Assembly (NCBI GenBank): GCA_016703105.1
Contig: JADJCS010000005.1
Coordinates: 248,001-312,000 of the forward strand
From: Flavobacteriales bacterium
GTDB taxonomy: Bacteria; Bacteroidota; Bacteroidia; Flavobacteriales_F; PHOS-HE28
Length of the DNA stretch: 64,000 bases
Direction of reading: 5' to 3'
Below, piece after piece: positions 27,206-36,286 of the stretch (its first letter is position 1; the number at the start of each line of letters is the position of its first letter). The notes below the pieces were generated by a model. The model had not been told where the DNA came from, did not search any database, and saw only the letters and a program-made list of their open reading frames with translations. The translations under genes were made by a program, and so were the position numbers.

Positions 27206-28187
27206 ACTTCTGTATGTACATCACCTCCTTCACCGCCGCGATCACGCGGGCAGCGTTGGGCAAGCTGGCCTCGATCAGCGGTGCGCTGAACGGTAGCGGG
27301 GTATCCGCCTGGTTCACACGGATCACCGGCGCATCGAGGAAGTCGAACGCGTCCTTCTGCACGCGATAGGCGATCTCGCTGGCCACGCTCATCATGGGGA
27401 AGTTCTCATCGACCACCACCATGCGGTTGGTCTTCCTCGCGCTGGCGATCAACGTGGCGGTATCCAATGGCCGGATGGTGCGCAGATCGATCACTTCGGC
27501 GTTCACGCCTTCCTTCTGTAGTTCTTCCGCTGCGGCCAGGGCCACCTTCATCATCTTCCCGAAACTCACGATGGTGACATCGGTGCCCGGGCGTTTCACA
27601 TCGGCCACACCGATGGGCACCAGGTATTCGCCATCGGGTACGTCGCCCTTGTCGCCGTACATGCGTTCGCTCTCCATCACCAGCACGGGGTCATCATCGC
27701 GGATCGCGCTCTTCAGCAGGCCCTTCGCATCGAAGGGCGTACTGGGGGTCACCACTTTGAGGCCCGGGATGTTCCCGTAGAACGCCTCGTAGCTCTGGCT
27801 GTGCGTGGCGGCCAACTGGCCTGCGCTACCATTGCCACCGCGGAACACGATCGGGATGTGGAATTGCCCGCCGCTCATCTGCAACATTTTGGCCGCATGG
27901 TTGATGATCTGGTCGCTGGCGAGCACCGCGAAGTTCCAGGTCATGAACTCGATGATCGGCCGCAACCCGTTCATGGCCGCACCCACGCCGATGGCAGTGA
28001 AGCCCAACTCGCTGATGGGTGTGTCGATGATGCGTTTCTCACCGAACTCCGCCAACATGCCCTTGCTCACCTTGTAGGCACCGTCGTACTCGGCCACCTC
28101 CTCGCCCATGAGGAAGACGTTCGGGTCGCGGCGCATCTCCTCGCTCATGGCCTCGTTCAGGGCTTCGCGGTATTGGATGGTGCGCAT
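27204..28187 (-). CDS. pdhB: Pyruvate dehydrogenase E1 component, beta subunit
   Basis: 327 aa transketolase-like beta subunit of the E1 heterotetramer, which decarboxylates pyruvate with thiamine diphosphate. The start at 28187 (MRTIQYREALNEAMSEEMRRD) aligns with the family. The ThDP-contacting region FLMGEEVAEYDGAYKVSKG, the GGGQFHIP-like loop SGGQFHIPIVFRGG and ESERMYG are present, and the C-terminal half holds DLRTIRPLDTATL. The alpha subunit and E2 are not in this window. A close alternative is a branched-chain 2-oxoacid dehydrogenase E1 beta; the sequence pattern favours PDH. Confidence 0.9.
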   Translation of the reverse strand: MRTIQYREALNEAMSEEMRRDPNVFLMGEEVAEYDGAYKVSKGMLAEFGEKRIIDTPISELGFTAIGVGAAMNGLRPIIEFMTWNFAVLASDQIINHAAKMLQMSGGQFHIPIVFRGGNGSAGQLAATHSQSYEAFYGNIPGLKVVTPSTPFDAKGLLKSAIRDDDPVLVMESERMYGDKGDVPDGEYLVPIGVADVKRPGTDVTIVSFGKMMKVALAAAEELQKEGVNAEVIDLRTIRPLDTATLIASARKTNRMVVVDENFPMMSVASEIAYRVQKDAFDFLDAPVIRVNQADTPLPFSAPLIEASLPNAARVIAAVKEVMYIQK

Positions 28188-28205
28188 GGGATGTGAGAAG
28201 GGCCC

Positions 28206-28213
28206 CAAATGTA
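28206..28213 (-). promoter_or_regulatory. -7 promoter box for pdhB
   Basis: Perfect minus-strand TACATTTG, 18 nt before the ATG at 28187. Confidence 0.6.
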
Positions 28214-28347
28214 GTGGCCTTCGATGGAGCGGGTTCGTTCCTCTGGTTCCGGGATCCGTGTTGTCAAAAAGCATCTGGGGATCATATGGCTCACGCTTGG
28301 CTCAATGAACTACGTAGGCACGATCGTTCGTCTCGGTCAGACCGGTG

Positions 28348-28355
28348 TATTTTCG
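28348..28355 (+). promoter_or_regulatory. -7 promoter box for etfBA
   Basis: TATTTTCG, 27 nt before the etfB ATG at 28383. Confidence 0.5.
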
Positions 28356-28382
28356 CGGCCCTAAAGCGCAAGACGCCTTCCG

Positions 28383-29123
28383 ATGAAGACCCTCGTTCTG
28401 ATCAGCCAAGTGCCCGACACCACGGCACGCATCGCCTTCACGAACAGCAACACCCAGTTCGATGGGAACGGCGTCACCTTCATTGTGAACCCCTACGATG
28501 AATGGTACGCGCTGGTGCGCGCCTTGGAACTGAAAGAAGCACAGGGCGGTACGGTCACAAGCATCACTGTAGGCGGTGTCGACACCGAAGCCACCATCCG
28601 CAAGGCGCTGGCCATCGGCGCTGATGACGCGGTGCGTGTGGACGCGCAACCGAACGATGCCTTCGAAGTGGCCGAGCAGATCGCGGCGTATGCGAAGGAC
28701 AAGGCCTACGACCTGATCCTCGCCGGCAAGGAGACGATCGATCACAACGGTGGTCAAGTAGGCGCCATGCTCGCCGAACTGCTGGACCTCCCCTACCTGC
28801 CCGTGGTGAGCAAGCTCGATGTGGCCGGCACCACCGCCACCCTGGAATGCGATGTGAAAGGCGGTGTGGAAGTATGCGAAGTAGCGCTTCCGCTCGTGGT
28901 GGGCTGCGCGAAGGGCATGGCGGAACAACGCATCCCGAACATGCGCGGCATCATGGCGGCACGCACCAAACCGCTCACCGTGGTGCCTGGGGCAACGGTC
29001 GAAGTGACGGCGCGCACGGTGGCCTTCGAGCTTCCGCCCGCCAAGCAGGCGTGCAAAATGATCCCGGCCGACGATGCCGGAAAGCTGATCGAACTCCTCC
29101 ACACCGAAGCCAAAGTCATCTGA
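28383..29123 (+). CDS. etfB: Electron transfer flavoprotein, beta subunit
   Basis: 246 aa, small ETF subunit that binds AMP and helps carry electrons from acyl-CoA dehydrogenases to the ETF:quinone oxidoreductase. The N-terminus MKTLVLISQVPDTTARIAF, the VDTEATIRKALAIGADDAVRVD segment and LILAGKETIDHNGGQVGAMLAELLDLP (the family signature, about 119-145) are intact. It is followed by etfA after 2 bases, as in nearly all ETF operons. Confidence 0.95.
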   Translation: MKTLVLISQVPDTTARIAFTNSNTQFDGNGVTFIVNPYDEWYALVRALELKEAQGGTVTSITVGGVDTEATIRKALAIGADDAVRVDAQPNDAFEVAEQIAAYAKDKAYDLILAGKETIDHNGGQVGAMLAELLDLPYLPVVSKLDVAGTTATLECDVKGGVEVCEVALPLVVGCAKGMAEQRIPNMRGIMAARTKPLTVVPGATVEVTARTVAFELPPAKQACKMIPADDAGKLIELLHTEAKVI

Positions 29124-29125
29124 TC

Positions 29126-30079
29126 ATGAGCGTCCTCGTTTTCATCGAAACCCGTGGAACGAAGGTGGCCAAGGCCGCCTTGGAAGCCCTGACCTACGGC
29201 CGCAAAGTGGCCGATGCGTCCGGCACCACTGTCACCGCCGTCACCTTCGGCGATGCCCCGGCCGACCAGCTCGGCGCGTTGAGCGCGAACAAGGTGGTCG
29301 TGGCCCGCGCCGTGAAGACCGACGATGGCCAGCAACTCACGAAGCTCGTGTCCGCGGTCGCACAGGCCGAGGGTGCGCAAGTGATCGTGTTCACACAGGA
29401 CAACCTGGGCAAAGCCGTGGCACCGCGTGTGGCGGCCCGGCTCAAAGCGGGGCAGGTCGCCGGTGCGATCACCCTGCCGGACACCGCCAACGGCTTCCGT
29501 GTGAAACGTAATGTGTTCAGCGGAAAGGCACAGGCCTGGGTGGAGATCACGAGCCCGACCAAGGTGATCAGCATGATGCCCAATAGCATTCCCATCGAAG
29601 CGGGCACAGGTGGCGCCACCGTGGAAGAATTCAGTGGCGATCTCGGCACTGCCCGGATCACGGTGAAGGAAACGCGGGCGGCCGGTGCGGGTATCCCATT
29701 GCCCGAGGCGGAGATCGTGGTGAGCGCCGGCCGGGGAATGAAGGGACCGGAGAACTGGGCGGGTGTGGAGGAGCTGGCCAAGTTGCTGGGCGGCGCCACC
29801 GCGTGCAGCCGTCCCGTGGCCGATATGCACTGGCGTCCGCACCATGAGCACGTGGGCCAGACCGGTGTGGCCATCCGCCCGAACTGCTACATCGCCATCG
29901 GCATCAGCGGGGCCATCCAGCATTTGGCCGGAGTGAACCAGAGCAAGGTGATCGCGGTGATCAACAAGGATCCCGAGGCCCCCTTCTTCAAAGCCGCCGA
30001 CTACGGCATCGTGGGCGATGCCTTCGAGGTGCTGCCCAAATTGATCGAGGCGGCGAAGAAGCTGAAGGCCGAGCATTGA
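29126..30079 (+). CDS. etfA: Electron transfer flavoprotein, alpha subunit
   Basis: 317 aa FAD-binding subunit. Start at 29126 (MSVLVFIETRGTKVAKAALEAL), directly after etfB; the longer open frame is a shadow. The C-terminal FAD domain shows VVSAGRGMKGPENW, ADMHWRPHHEHVGQTG and the signature NCYIAIGISGAIQHLAGVNQSKVIAVINKDPEAPFFKAADYGIVGD. It forms the ETF heterodimer with EtfB for fatty-acid or amino-acid oxidation. Confidence 0.96.
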   Translation: MSVLVFIETRGTKVAKAALEALTYGRKVADASGTTVTAVTFGDAPADQLGALSANKVVVARAVKTDDGQQLTKLVSAVAQAEGAQVIVFTQDNLGKAVAPRVAARLKAGQVAGAITLPDTANGFRVKRNVFSGKAQAWVEITSPTKVISMMPNSIPIEAGTGGATVEEFSGDLGTARITVKETRAAGAGIPLPEAEIVVSAGRGMKGPENWAGVEELAKLLGGATACSRPVADMHWRPHHEHVGQTGVAIRPNCYIAIGISGAIQHLAGVNQSKVIAVINKDPEAPFFKAADYGIVGDAFEVLPKLIEAAKKLKAEH

Positions 30080-30173
30080 TGACCGGGCGCTCTTCTTTCC
30101 GCGCTTCGTTCTTGTGGCAATACCGCCAATGGTCCATTTGACCGGGCAACACGGAGCCAACCACCCTGCGGGT

Positions 30174-30181
30174 TATCTTCA
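30174..30181 (+). promoter_or_regulatory. Possible -7 box for the BFN gene
   Basis: TATCTTCA, one base from TAnnTTCG, 21 nt before the ATG at 30203. Confidence 0.35.
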
Positions 30182-30202
30182 CAGCCCCGCCGCGCCCTTA
30201 GG

Positions 30203-30802
30203 ATGGAGAAGGTAGAGTTGAAGTTCCTACGCATCACGTATAGCCACACGCACGCGGGGGCTTACGCGCTGATCCTCACCGAGGCCCATGGCGAGCGTCG
30301 CCTGCCCATCATCATCGGTGGCGTGGAGGCCCAGGCCATCGCGATCCAAGTGGAGAATATCAAACCGGCAAGGCCCCTCACCCACGACCTCTTCAAGAAC
30401 GTGGCCGATAACCTGGGTATCACCCTGAAGGAGGTTATCATCAACGATCTGGTGGAAGGCATCTTCCACGCCAAGCTCGTATTGGTGCAGAACGACCAGG
30501 AAGTGGAGATCGACGCCCGCAGCAGCGACGCCATCGCCCTCGCCCTCCGATTCGAATGCCCGATCCACACCTTCGAGTTCATCATGAGCGCCGCCGGCCT
30601 TCGTGTGGAAGAAGGCGAGGAAGGCAAAGAGGAGACCCACGCGGAGAAAGTGGAGAAGGAGAAGGACAAGCCCGCGCGCTCCATCAAGGGCAGCACCATC
30701 GAGGACCTCAAAGCCATGCTCCAGCAAGCGCTGGACGACGAGGACTACGAGCGCGCCTCGAAGATCCGCGACGAGATCAAGCGGAGGGAGCAGACGAATT
30801 AG
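30203..30802 (+). CDS. Bifunctional nuclease (DUF151/BFN) with UVR motif
   Basis: 199 aa. The BFN domain (1-135) has LRITYSHTHAGAYALILTEAHGERRLPIIIGGVEAQAIA and DARSSDAIALALRFECPI, the conserved DUF151 landmarks. A charged Glu/Lys linker (about 136-165) leads to a UvrB/UvrC-type motif at the C-terminus, IEDLKAMLQQALDDEDYERASKIRDEIKRRE, which folds as a helical hairpin. This domain pair is standard in Bacteroidota. Plant members have nuclease activity; the bacterial role is unclear. The gene is monocistronic. Confidence 0.9.
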   Translation: MEKVELKFLRITYSHTHAGAYALILTEAHGERRLPIIIGGVEAQAIAIQVENIKPARPLTHDLFKNVADNLGITLKEVIINDLVEGIFHAKLVLVQNDQEVEIDARSSDAIALALRFECPIHTFEFIMSAAGLRVEEGEEGKEETHAEKVEKEKDKPARSIKGSTIEDLKAMLQQALDDEDYERASKIRDEIKRREQTN

Positions 30803-30845
30803 TCAGGAGGCAGGACCAGGCGCAGGAGGCAATGCCGCTCGATCC

Positions 30846-32255
30846 TCAACTTTTAACCAGTTCGGTCTTGTTCATTCCCGTGGCGAAGTAGACCACGGCG
30901 CCGAGGCCTACGATCACCAAGCTGCCCACAGTAAAGTCCGGCTTGTTCACCAGCAGGTTCACGCAGAAACCGAGCGCGCACAGGATGTAGAGCGCCGGCA
31001 CCAAGGGATAGCCGAAGGCGCGATACGGCCGCTCAGCATCCGGCTCACGCTTCCGCAGGATGAAGAGCCCGGTGATGGTCACCACGTAGAAGAGCAGTGA
31101 AGCGAAGGTGGCATAGTCCAGCAAATCGCCGTAGGTGCCGCTGAAGCAGAGCACACAGGCCCAGATGCACTGCACCCATAGGGCCCATTGGGGCACACCT
31201 CTGGGGCTCAGCTCACCTGCCTTCTTGAAGAACAAGCCTTCCTTCGCCATGGCGTAGTACATGCGTGGACCCACCAGCACATACCCATTGATACAACCGA
31301 AGGTGCTCACCATGATCAGCCCGGCCATGACCGCTACGGCCGCCGGGCCCATGATCATTTGTGCGGCTGCGGTGCCCACGCGATCGGCCTCTGCGTGCAT
31401 GATCCCCTCGTTCGGCAGCAACGCGAGGTAGGTGATGTTCGCCAGCACGTAGAGGGCCGTCACCAGGAAGGTGCCGAGCACCAAGCTGCGGGGTATGTTG
31501 CGCTGGGGCTCCTTGACCTCCCCGGCGATAAAAGTGATGCTGTTCCAACCGTCGCTGCTGAAGAGCGAACCCACCATGGCCACACCAATCATGCTGATCA
31601 GCGCGGCACCGGTCAGCGGTGTGAGCGTTCCATCCCCGGCAAGTTGTGCCGCGTTCCAGCCCACACTGAAGTTGGTGGCGAGCACATCGGTACCCAGCCC
31701 GACGGCTAGGCCCACAACGATGAGCGCAAGCACCGCCACGATCTTCGCTGTGGTGAAGACCGTAGTGAAGGTCTTGCTGCTCTCTACGCCGCGTGTATTG
31801 AAGAGCGTGAGCAGAAGGATGGCGGCCACCGCATAGACCTGCGCAGTGCTCACCTTCATGAAACCGGCATCAATGAGAATGTTGTCAGGCGACAGGACCG
31901 GGAAGAAGACCGCGCTGAACTTCGCGAAGGCGACGGCCACGGCCGCGATGATGCCCGAGGTGATCACTGTGAAGGCGGTCCATCCATAGAGGAAGGCCGT
32001 GAGTTTGCCATAGGCCCGCTGTAGATAAACGAACTGCCCACCGGCCTTGGGCATCATGCCCGCGAGCTCTCCATAGCTGAGCGCGGCCAGCACCGTAAGG
32101 ATCCCCGCCACCACCCACGCCATGAGCATCCAGGCCGGCGAACCGAGGTCGCGCAGCATGCCCGCGCTCACAATGAAGATCCCGGAACCGATCATGGAAC
32201 CGGCCACGAGCATGGTGGCGTCCCACAGGCCGAGCGAACGATGGAAACCGCTCAT
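30846..32255 (-). CDS. APC-family amino-acid permease
   Basis: 469 aa with about 12 TM segments. The N-terminus has the APC signature LWDATMLVAGSMIGSGIFIVSAG (TM1 unwound region GSGIF), then LAALSYGELAGMMPKAGGQFVYLQRAYG. It resembles LAT-like bacterial permeases, with a long insert in the TM5-6 region. Substrate specificity cannot be told. It starts 3 bases after the stop of the upstream CAT-type transporter, so the two are one operon. Confidence 0.9.
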   Translation of the reverse strand: MSGFHRSLGLWDATMLVAGSMIGSGIFIVSAGMLRDLGSPAWMLMAWVVAGILTVLAALSYGELAGMMPKAGGQFVYLQRAYGKLTAFLYGWTAFTVITSGIIAAVAVAFAKFSAVFFPVLSPDNILIDAGFMKVSTAQVYAVAAILLLTLFNTRGVESSKTFTTVFTTAKIVAVLALIVVGLAVGLGTDVLATNFSVGWNAAQLAGDGTLTPLTGAALISMIGVAMVGSLFSSDGWNSITFIAGEVKEPQRNIPRSLVLGTFLVTALYVLANITYLALLPNEGIMHAEADRVGTAAAQMIMGPAAVAVMAGLIMVSTFGCINGYVLVGPRMYYAMAKEGLFFKKAGELSPRGVPQWALWVQCIWACVLCFSGTYGDLLDYATFASLLFYVVTITGLFILRKREPDAERPYRAFGYPLVPALYILCALGFCVNLLVNKPDFTVGSLVIVGLGAVVYFATGMNKTELVKS

Positions 32256-32258
32256 CGA

Positions 32259-33752
32259 TCAGCTATGCTCGCCCTTGCGCAACTTGCTATGGCGAATGCT
32301 GTACGTGAAGTAGATGACACATCCGATAGCCAGCCACCCGGCGAGCCGCAACCAGTTGGTCCAGCCCAGGCCGAAGATCATGGCGCCACAAACGATGATG
32401 CCGAGGATCGGTACCAACGGGACCATCGGTGTCTTGAACTGACGTTTGATATCGGGATGGCTCCGGCGAAGGAGCCATACACCCACGCAAACCAGGATGA
32501 ACGCGAACAACGTCCCGATGCTCGTCATCTCACCGACCACGTCGCCGGGGACGAAGGCCGCGAAGAGGGAGGTGAGCACGAAGATGATCATGTTGGCCTT
32601 GTGCGGGGTTTTGAACTTCGGGTGGACCTGCGAAAAGACCTTCGGCACCAAACCGTCACGGCTCATACTGTATGTAACGCGGCTCTGACCGAGCAACATC
32701 ACCAGGATCACCGAGGAGAACCCGGCCAAGATGGCCACGGTGACCAACTTGCTGAGCCACTCGAACCCCGGCATGTAATGACTGATGGCCCACGAAACGG
32801 AAGCCTCCTTCCCATGGGTGCGGAAATCCTCCACGGTGGCGAGACCCGTCAACACATGGGAGAACAGGATATAGAGCACCGTGCAGATCGCCAGTGATCC
32901 AAGGATGCCGATCGGCATGCCCCGCTTTGGGTTCTTGGCCTCCTGTGCCGCGGTGCTCACAGCATCGAAACCGATGAACGCGAAAAACACGATGCCCGCC
33001 GCCTGCAGGATGCCCATGATGCCGCCGAACGGATGTGTCACGCCCAGAGGGTCAGTATACGTCGATGCCGCCGGTATGTAGGGGGTGTGGTTGGCCGGGT
33101 TGATGAACTGCCACCCGAAGAGGATCACCAGGATGACGATCGCCACTTTGGTGACCACGATGATCCCGTTGAGCATGGCGCTCTCCTTCGTACCCCGGAT
33201 CAAGACCAGCGACAGCAGCGCGAGGATCAGAATGGCCGGTATGTTGATCATGCCCGTGGCGATCACCGCGCCGCTCGCGTCGTGCAACGACTCGAAGGGC
33301 GAATGGGACCATTCATAGGGAATGCGCATACCGAAATACTCCAGCAACTTGTTCAGGTACTCGCTCCAGGCGATGGCCACGGTGGCCGCCCCGATGGCGT
33401 ATTCCAGGATCAGGTCCCAGCCGATGATCCAGGCGACGAACTCGCCCATGGTCGCGTAAGTATACGTATAGGCGCTACCCGCGACCGGGATCATGCTCGC
33501 CAGTTCGGCGTAACACAGGCCCGCGAAGGCACAACCCAATGCGGCCACAATGAACGCGATCGTCACGGACGGACCGGCACAGTTGGCGGCCGCTGCGGCC
33601 GTGCGCACGAAAAGGCCCGCACCGATGATCGCACCAATACCCAGGGCGATCAAATTGGTGGAGCTGAGGGTTCGTTTCAGTGGGTTCAGGCTCTCGGCAT
33701 GCGCGCCGGTGAGGTGCTCGATAGATTTTCTGGAGAAGAGTCCGTAGGACAT
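32259..33752 (-). CDS. Cationic amino-acid transporter-type APC permease
   Basis: 497 aa with about 12-13 TM segments. The start at 33752 (MSYGLFSRKSIEHLTGAH) fits the CAT-family N-terminus. TM1 carries LIALGIGAIIGAGLFVRTA, followed by CYAELASMIPVAGSAYTYTYATMGEFVAWIIGWDLILEYAIGAATVA, which is typical of CAT/YfnA-type transporters. The C-terminus has the extra two TMs of that group. It probably imports basic or branched amino acids. It is first gene of a two-permease operon. Confidence 0.9.
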   Translation of the reverse strand: MSYGLFSRKSIEHLTGAHAESLNPLKRTLSSTNLIALGIGAIIGAGLFVRTAAAAANCAGPSVTIAFIVAALGCAFAGLCYAELASMIPVAGSAYTYTYATMGEFVAWIIGWDLILEYAIGAATVAIAWSEYLNKLLEYFGMRIPYEWSHSPFESLHDASGAVIATGMINIPAILILALLSLVLIRGTKESAMLNGIIVVTKVAIVILVILFGWQFINPANHTPYIPAASTYTDPLGVTHPFGGIMGILQAAGIVFFAFIGFDAVSTAAQEAKNPKRGMPIGILGSLAICTVLYILFSHVLTGLATVEDFRTHGKEASVSWAISHYMPGFEWLSKLVTVAILAGFSSVILVMLLGQSRVTYSMSRDGLVPKVFSQVHPKFKTPHKANMIIFVLTSLFAAFVPGDVVGEMTSIGTLFAFILVCVGVWLLRRSHPDIKRQFKTPMVPLVPILGIIVCGAMIFGLGWTNWLRLAGWLAIGCVIYFTYSIRHSKLRKGEHS

Positions 33753-33851
33753 GAGCGGTTCGGTTGCCCGGCCAAGATGCGGTTTTGCCACCATACCCAC
33801 AACGTGGTGCATGGCATCAACCCGGTCCTCTTCGACCTATGTTAGCGCCGC

Positions 33852-34919
33852 ATGCGCTTCGATGACAACCAGATCCTGCGCTCCTTCAGCGCGGGCAAGG
33901 TGCTCCTTCCGGTGATCATCGGCCTGGGGATCACCCTGGTCCTGATCCTTCGCGGGAGCGACCTGAGCGCCTTGGACCGCGTGGATTGGACCTGGGCCAG
34001 CACGTGGTGGATCGGGCTCGCCCTTCTTTCCGTGGTGGTGCGCGACTATGCGTACATGATCCGCATCCGGCACCTCACAGACCGGGACCTGAACTGGTGG
34101 CGGAGTTTCGTGGTGGTGATGCTTTGGGAATTCAGTTCGGCCCTGGCGCCAGGTCTTATCGGTGGTGGTTTCCTCTTCGCCATCTTCATCCTGAACCGCG
34201 AAGGCATCGATGCCGGGCGCAGCATCACGGTGATCACTTTCACCAGTTTCCTGGACGGCATTTTCCTGGCCGTGATGGCCCCATTGATCGTGCTGCTCGT
34301 GGGGCAGGAAGCGCTGTTCAGCGGCATCGGGGTCGGCACCAGCATGTGGGGCAGCAGCGTCTACGTCGCCTTCTGGACCGTCTACGTGGGGATACTGGCT
34401 TATAAACTCTTCGTGGGTTATGCGTTGTTCATCAACCCGACGTTCGTGAAACGCGCCCTCGTGGGTGTGTTCAGCGCTCCACTGCTGCGCCGCTGGCGCC
34501 GGTCCGCGGTCACTACGGGCGACCAGCTGATCACAGCCTCCAACGGACTTCGCCTTCGCAAGTGGAACTATTGGTGGCCCGCGCTGCTGGCCACCTTCGC
34601 GTCCTGGACAGCCCGGTGGAGCATCGCGAACTGCCTGGTGCACGCCTTTAGCAACGGCGGCTCGGTGTTCGATCTGCTGCTCTTCGGGAAGCAGGTGATC
34701 ATGGGCATCCTCGTACTTGTGAGCCCCACACCAGGTGGCAGTGGTTTGGCCGAATTCCTTTTCAACGACCTGCTGGGCATGTTCATTCCGCTCGGACTCG
34801 CGCCGACGCTGGCGTTGCTCTGGCGATTGATCAGCTATTACCCCTACATACTGGCAGGTGCGATACTGCTCCCGAGGTGGGTGCGTCGCAACGTGCTGCG
34901 TTTGGACGGAAAGGCGTAA
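33852..34919 (+). CDS. Lysylphosphatidylglycerol synthase TM / flippase-like protein (UPF0104), copy 1
   Basis: 355 aa with about 8 TM segments. Landmarks of the UPF0104/LPG-synthase TM family: WWRSFVVVMLWEFSSALAPGLIGGGFLFAIFILNREG in the first third and VSPTPGGSGLAEFLFNDLLG (the PTPGGxGxxE signature) near residue 295. The soluble synthase domain is absent, so it is not an MprF; such stand-alone domains are thought to move lipids or lipid-linked sugars. A second family member is at 61205-62194. Confidence 0.85.
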   Translation: MRFDDNQILRSFSAGKVLLPVIIGLGITLVLILRGSDLSALDRVDWTWASTWWIGLALLSVVVRDYAYMIRIRHLTDRDLNWWRSFVVVMLWEFSSALAPGLIGGGFLFAIFILNREGIDAGRSITVITFTSFLDGIFLAVMAPLIVLLVGQEALFSGIGVGTSMWGSSVYVAFWTVYVGILAYKLFVGYALFINPTFVKRALVGVFSAPLLRRWRRSAVTTGDQLITASNGLRLRKWNYWWPALLATFASWTARWSIANCLVHAFSNGGSVFDLLLFGKQVIMGILVLVSPTPGGSGLAEFLFNDLLGMFIPLGLAPTLALLWRLISYYPYILAGAILLPRWVRRNVLRLDGKA

Positions 34920-34934
34920 AGTCGCCCGGATGGC

Positions 34935-34942
34935 TACTTTGC
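34935..34942 (+). promoter_or_regulatory. -7 promoter box for the nucleoside transporter
   Basis: TACTTTGC, 19 nt before the ATG at 34962. Confidence 0.5.
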
Positions 34943-34961
34943 GCGGACCAACATCCACCGC

Positions 34962-36224
34962 ATGGAGCGTTTCACAGGTTTGATCGGCATCGCCGTGATC
35001 CTCGGTCTCGCCTTGCTGGCGAGCAACAACCGTCGCGCGATCAACCGGCGCCTTGTGGTCAGCGGCATCCTGCTCCAGACCGTGATCGCCGTGCTGGTAT
35101 TGAAGATCCCGCCCGTTACGCGCTTCTTCCAGTTCCTGGGGCATGGCATGGAGAAGATCGAGCAGTTCGCGCGGCAAGGTGCCTCCTTCGTCTATGGCGG
35201 CATCGCGGTGCAGCAGTTCGATGGCACCATCGCCAACTACACCAGCGGTGGATTCGTTTTCGCGTTCAACATCACCGCGACGATCATTCTGGTCTGCGTG
35301 CTCGTGGCCATCCTCTATCATGTCGGGCTGATGCAGCGCATCGTTCAGGTGATCGCCCGCGCCATGAACTTCGTGATGCGCGTGAGCGGGGCCGAAGCCC
35401 TGAGCAACGTGGCCAGCGCCTTCGTGGGCCAGGTGGAAGCCCAGGTGATGATCCGCCCCTATCTCGCGGGCATGACGAAGAGCGAACTGCTCGCCAGCAT
35501 GACGGGCAGTCTTGCCTGCATAGCCGGTGGCATTCTCGTAGTGTATGTCGGTATGGGCGCGCAGGCCGGATTGGACCTCGCCCCGAAGCTCATCGCCGCG
35601 AGTTTGATGGCCGCCCCGGGCGCGTTGGTGATCAGCAAGATCGTGTGGCCCGAGACCGAGCCCAGCCAGACCATGGGCAGTGTGAAGCTCGAAGTGAAGA
35701 GCCCCTATATCAACGTGGTCGACGCCATCAGCCATGGCGCGGGTGATGGGTTCCGCATCGCCATGAACGTGATCGCCATGCTCATCGGCTTCATCGCGCT
35801 GATCGCCCTGATCGACTGGTCGCTGCTGCACCTCGGACACTTGTTCAACCCCGAACTGCACCTGAGCCTCAACTGGATCTTCGGCAAGTTCTTCTACCCC
35901 ATGGCGTGGGCCATGGGCGTACCAAGTGCCGATGTGAACAGCGTGGCGACTTTGCTCGGACAGAAGTTATCGATCAATGAGTTCGTCGCCTTCCAGAACC
36001 TCGCGAACAAGAGCGTGCCGGTGATCACTGAGAAAGGACTGCTCATCGCCAGCATCGCCATCTGTGGTTTCGCCAACTTCAGCAGCGTGGGTATGCAGAT
36101 CGGAGGTATCGGCGAGCTGGCACCGGAACGCCGTGCTGACCTGGCGCGCCTCGGGCTGAAGGCCTTGTTCTGTGGAACGCTGGCGAGCTATCTCAGCGCG
36201 AGCATCGCCGGGGTGCTGATGTGA
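34962..36224 (+). CDS. Concentrative nucleoside transporter (CNT/NupC family)
   Basis: 420 aa with about 10 TM segments. Nucleoside uptake driven by H+ or Na+. Family blocks: FVFAFNITATIILVCVLVAILYHVGLMQRIV (gate domain), NVASAFVGQVEAQVMIRPYL (the GQxEAPLLVRPYL motif, with Gln and Val where Pro and Leu are usual) and ICGFANFSSVGMQIGGIGELAPERR near the C-terminus. It complements the two dNKs and thyA for deoxynucleoside salvage. The variant motif may shift substrate preference. Confidence 0.92.
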   Translation: MERFTGLIGIAVILGLALLASNNRRAINRRLVVSGILLQTVIAVLVLKIPPVTRFFQFLGHGMEKIEQFARQGASFVYGGIAVQQFDGTIANYTSGGFVFAFNITATIILVCVLVAILYHVGLMQRIVQVIARAMNFVMRVSGAEALSNVASAFVGQVEAQVMIRPYLAGMTKSELLASMTGSLACIAGGILVVYVGMGAQAGLDLAPKLIAASLMAAPGALVISKIVWPETEPSQTMGSVKLEVKSPYINVVDAISHGAGDGFRIAMNVIAMLIGFIALIALIDWSLLHLGHLFNPELHLSLNWIFGKFFYPMAWAMGVPSADVNSVATLLGQKLSINEFVAFQNLANKSVPVITEKGLLIASIAICGFANFSSVGMQIGGIGELAPERRADLARLGLKALFCGTLASYLSASIAGVLM

Positions 36225-36286
36225 GCGTAGAGCGAAGATCCGACATGAGGCCACCGCCCGTTACATTCAGCGTCCTACCCTTGACC

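Noticed and set aside
33837..35861. 674-codon open frame on the minus strand
   Set aside because: It crosses two well-supported plus-strand membrane genes (flippase-like and nucleoside transporter) and looks like a composition shadow.
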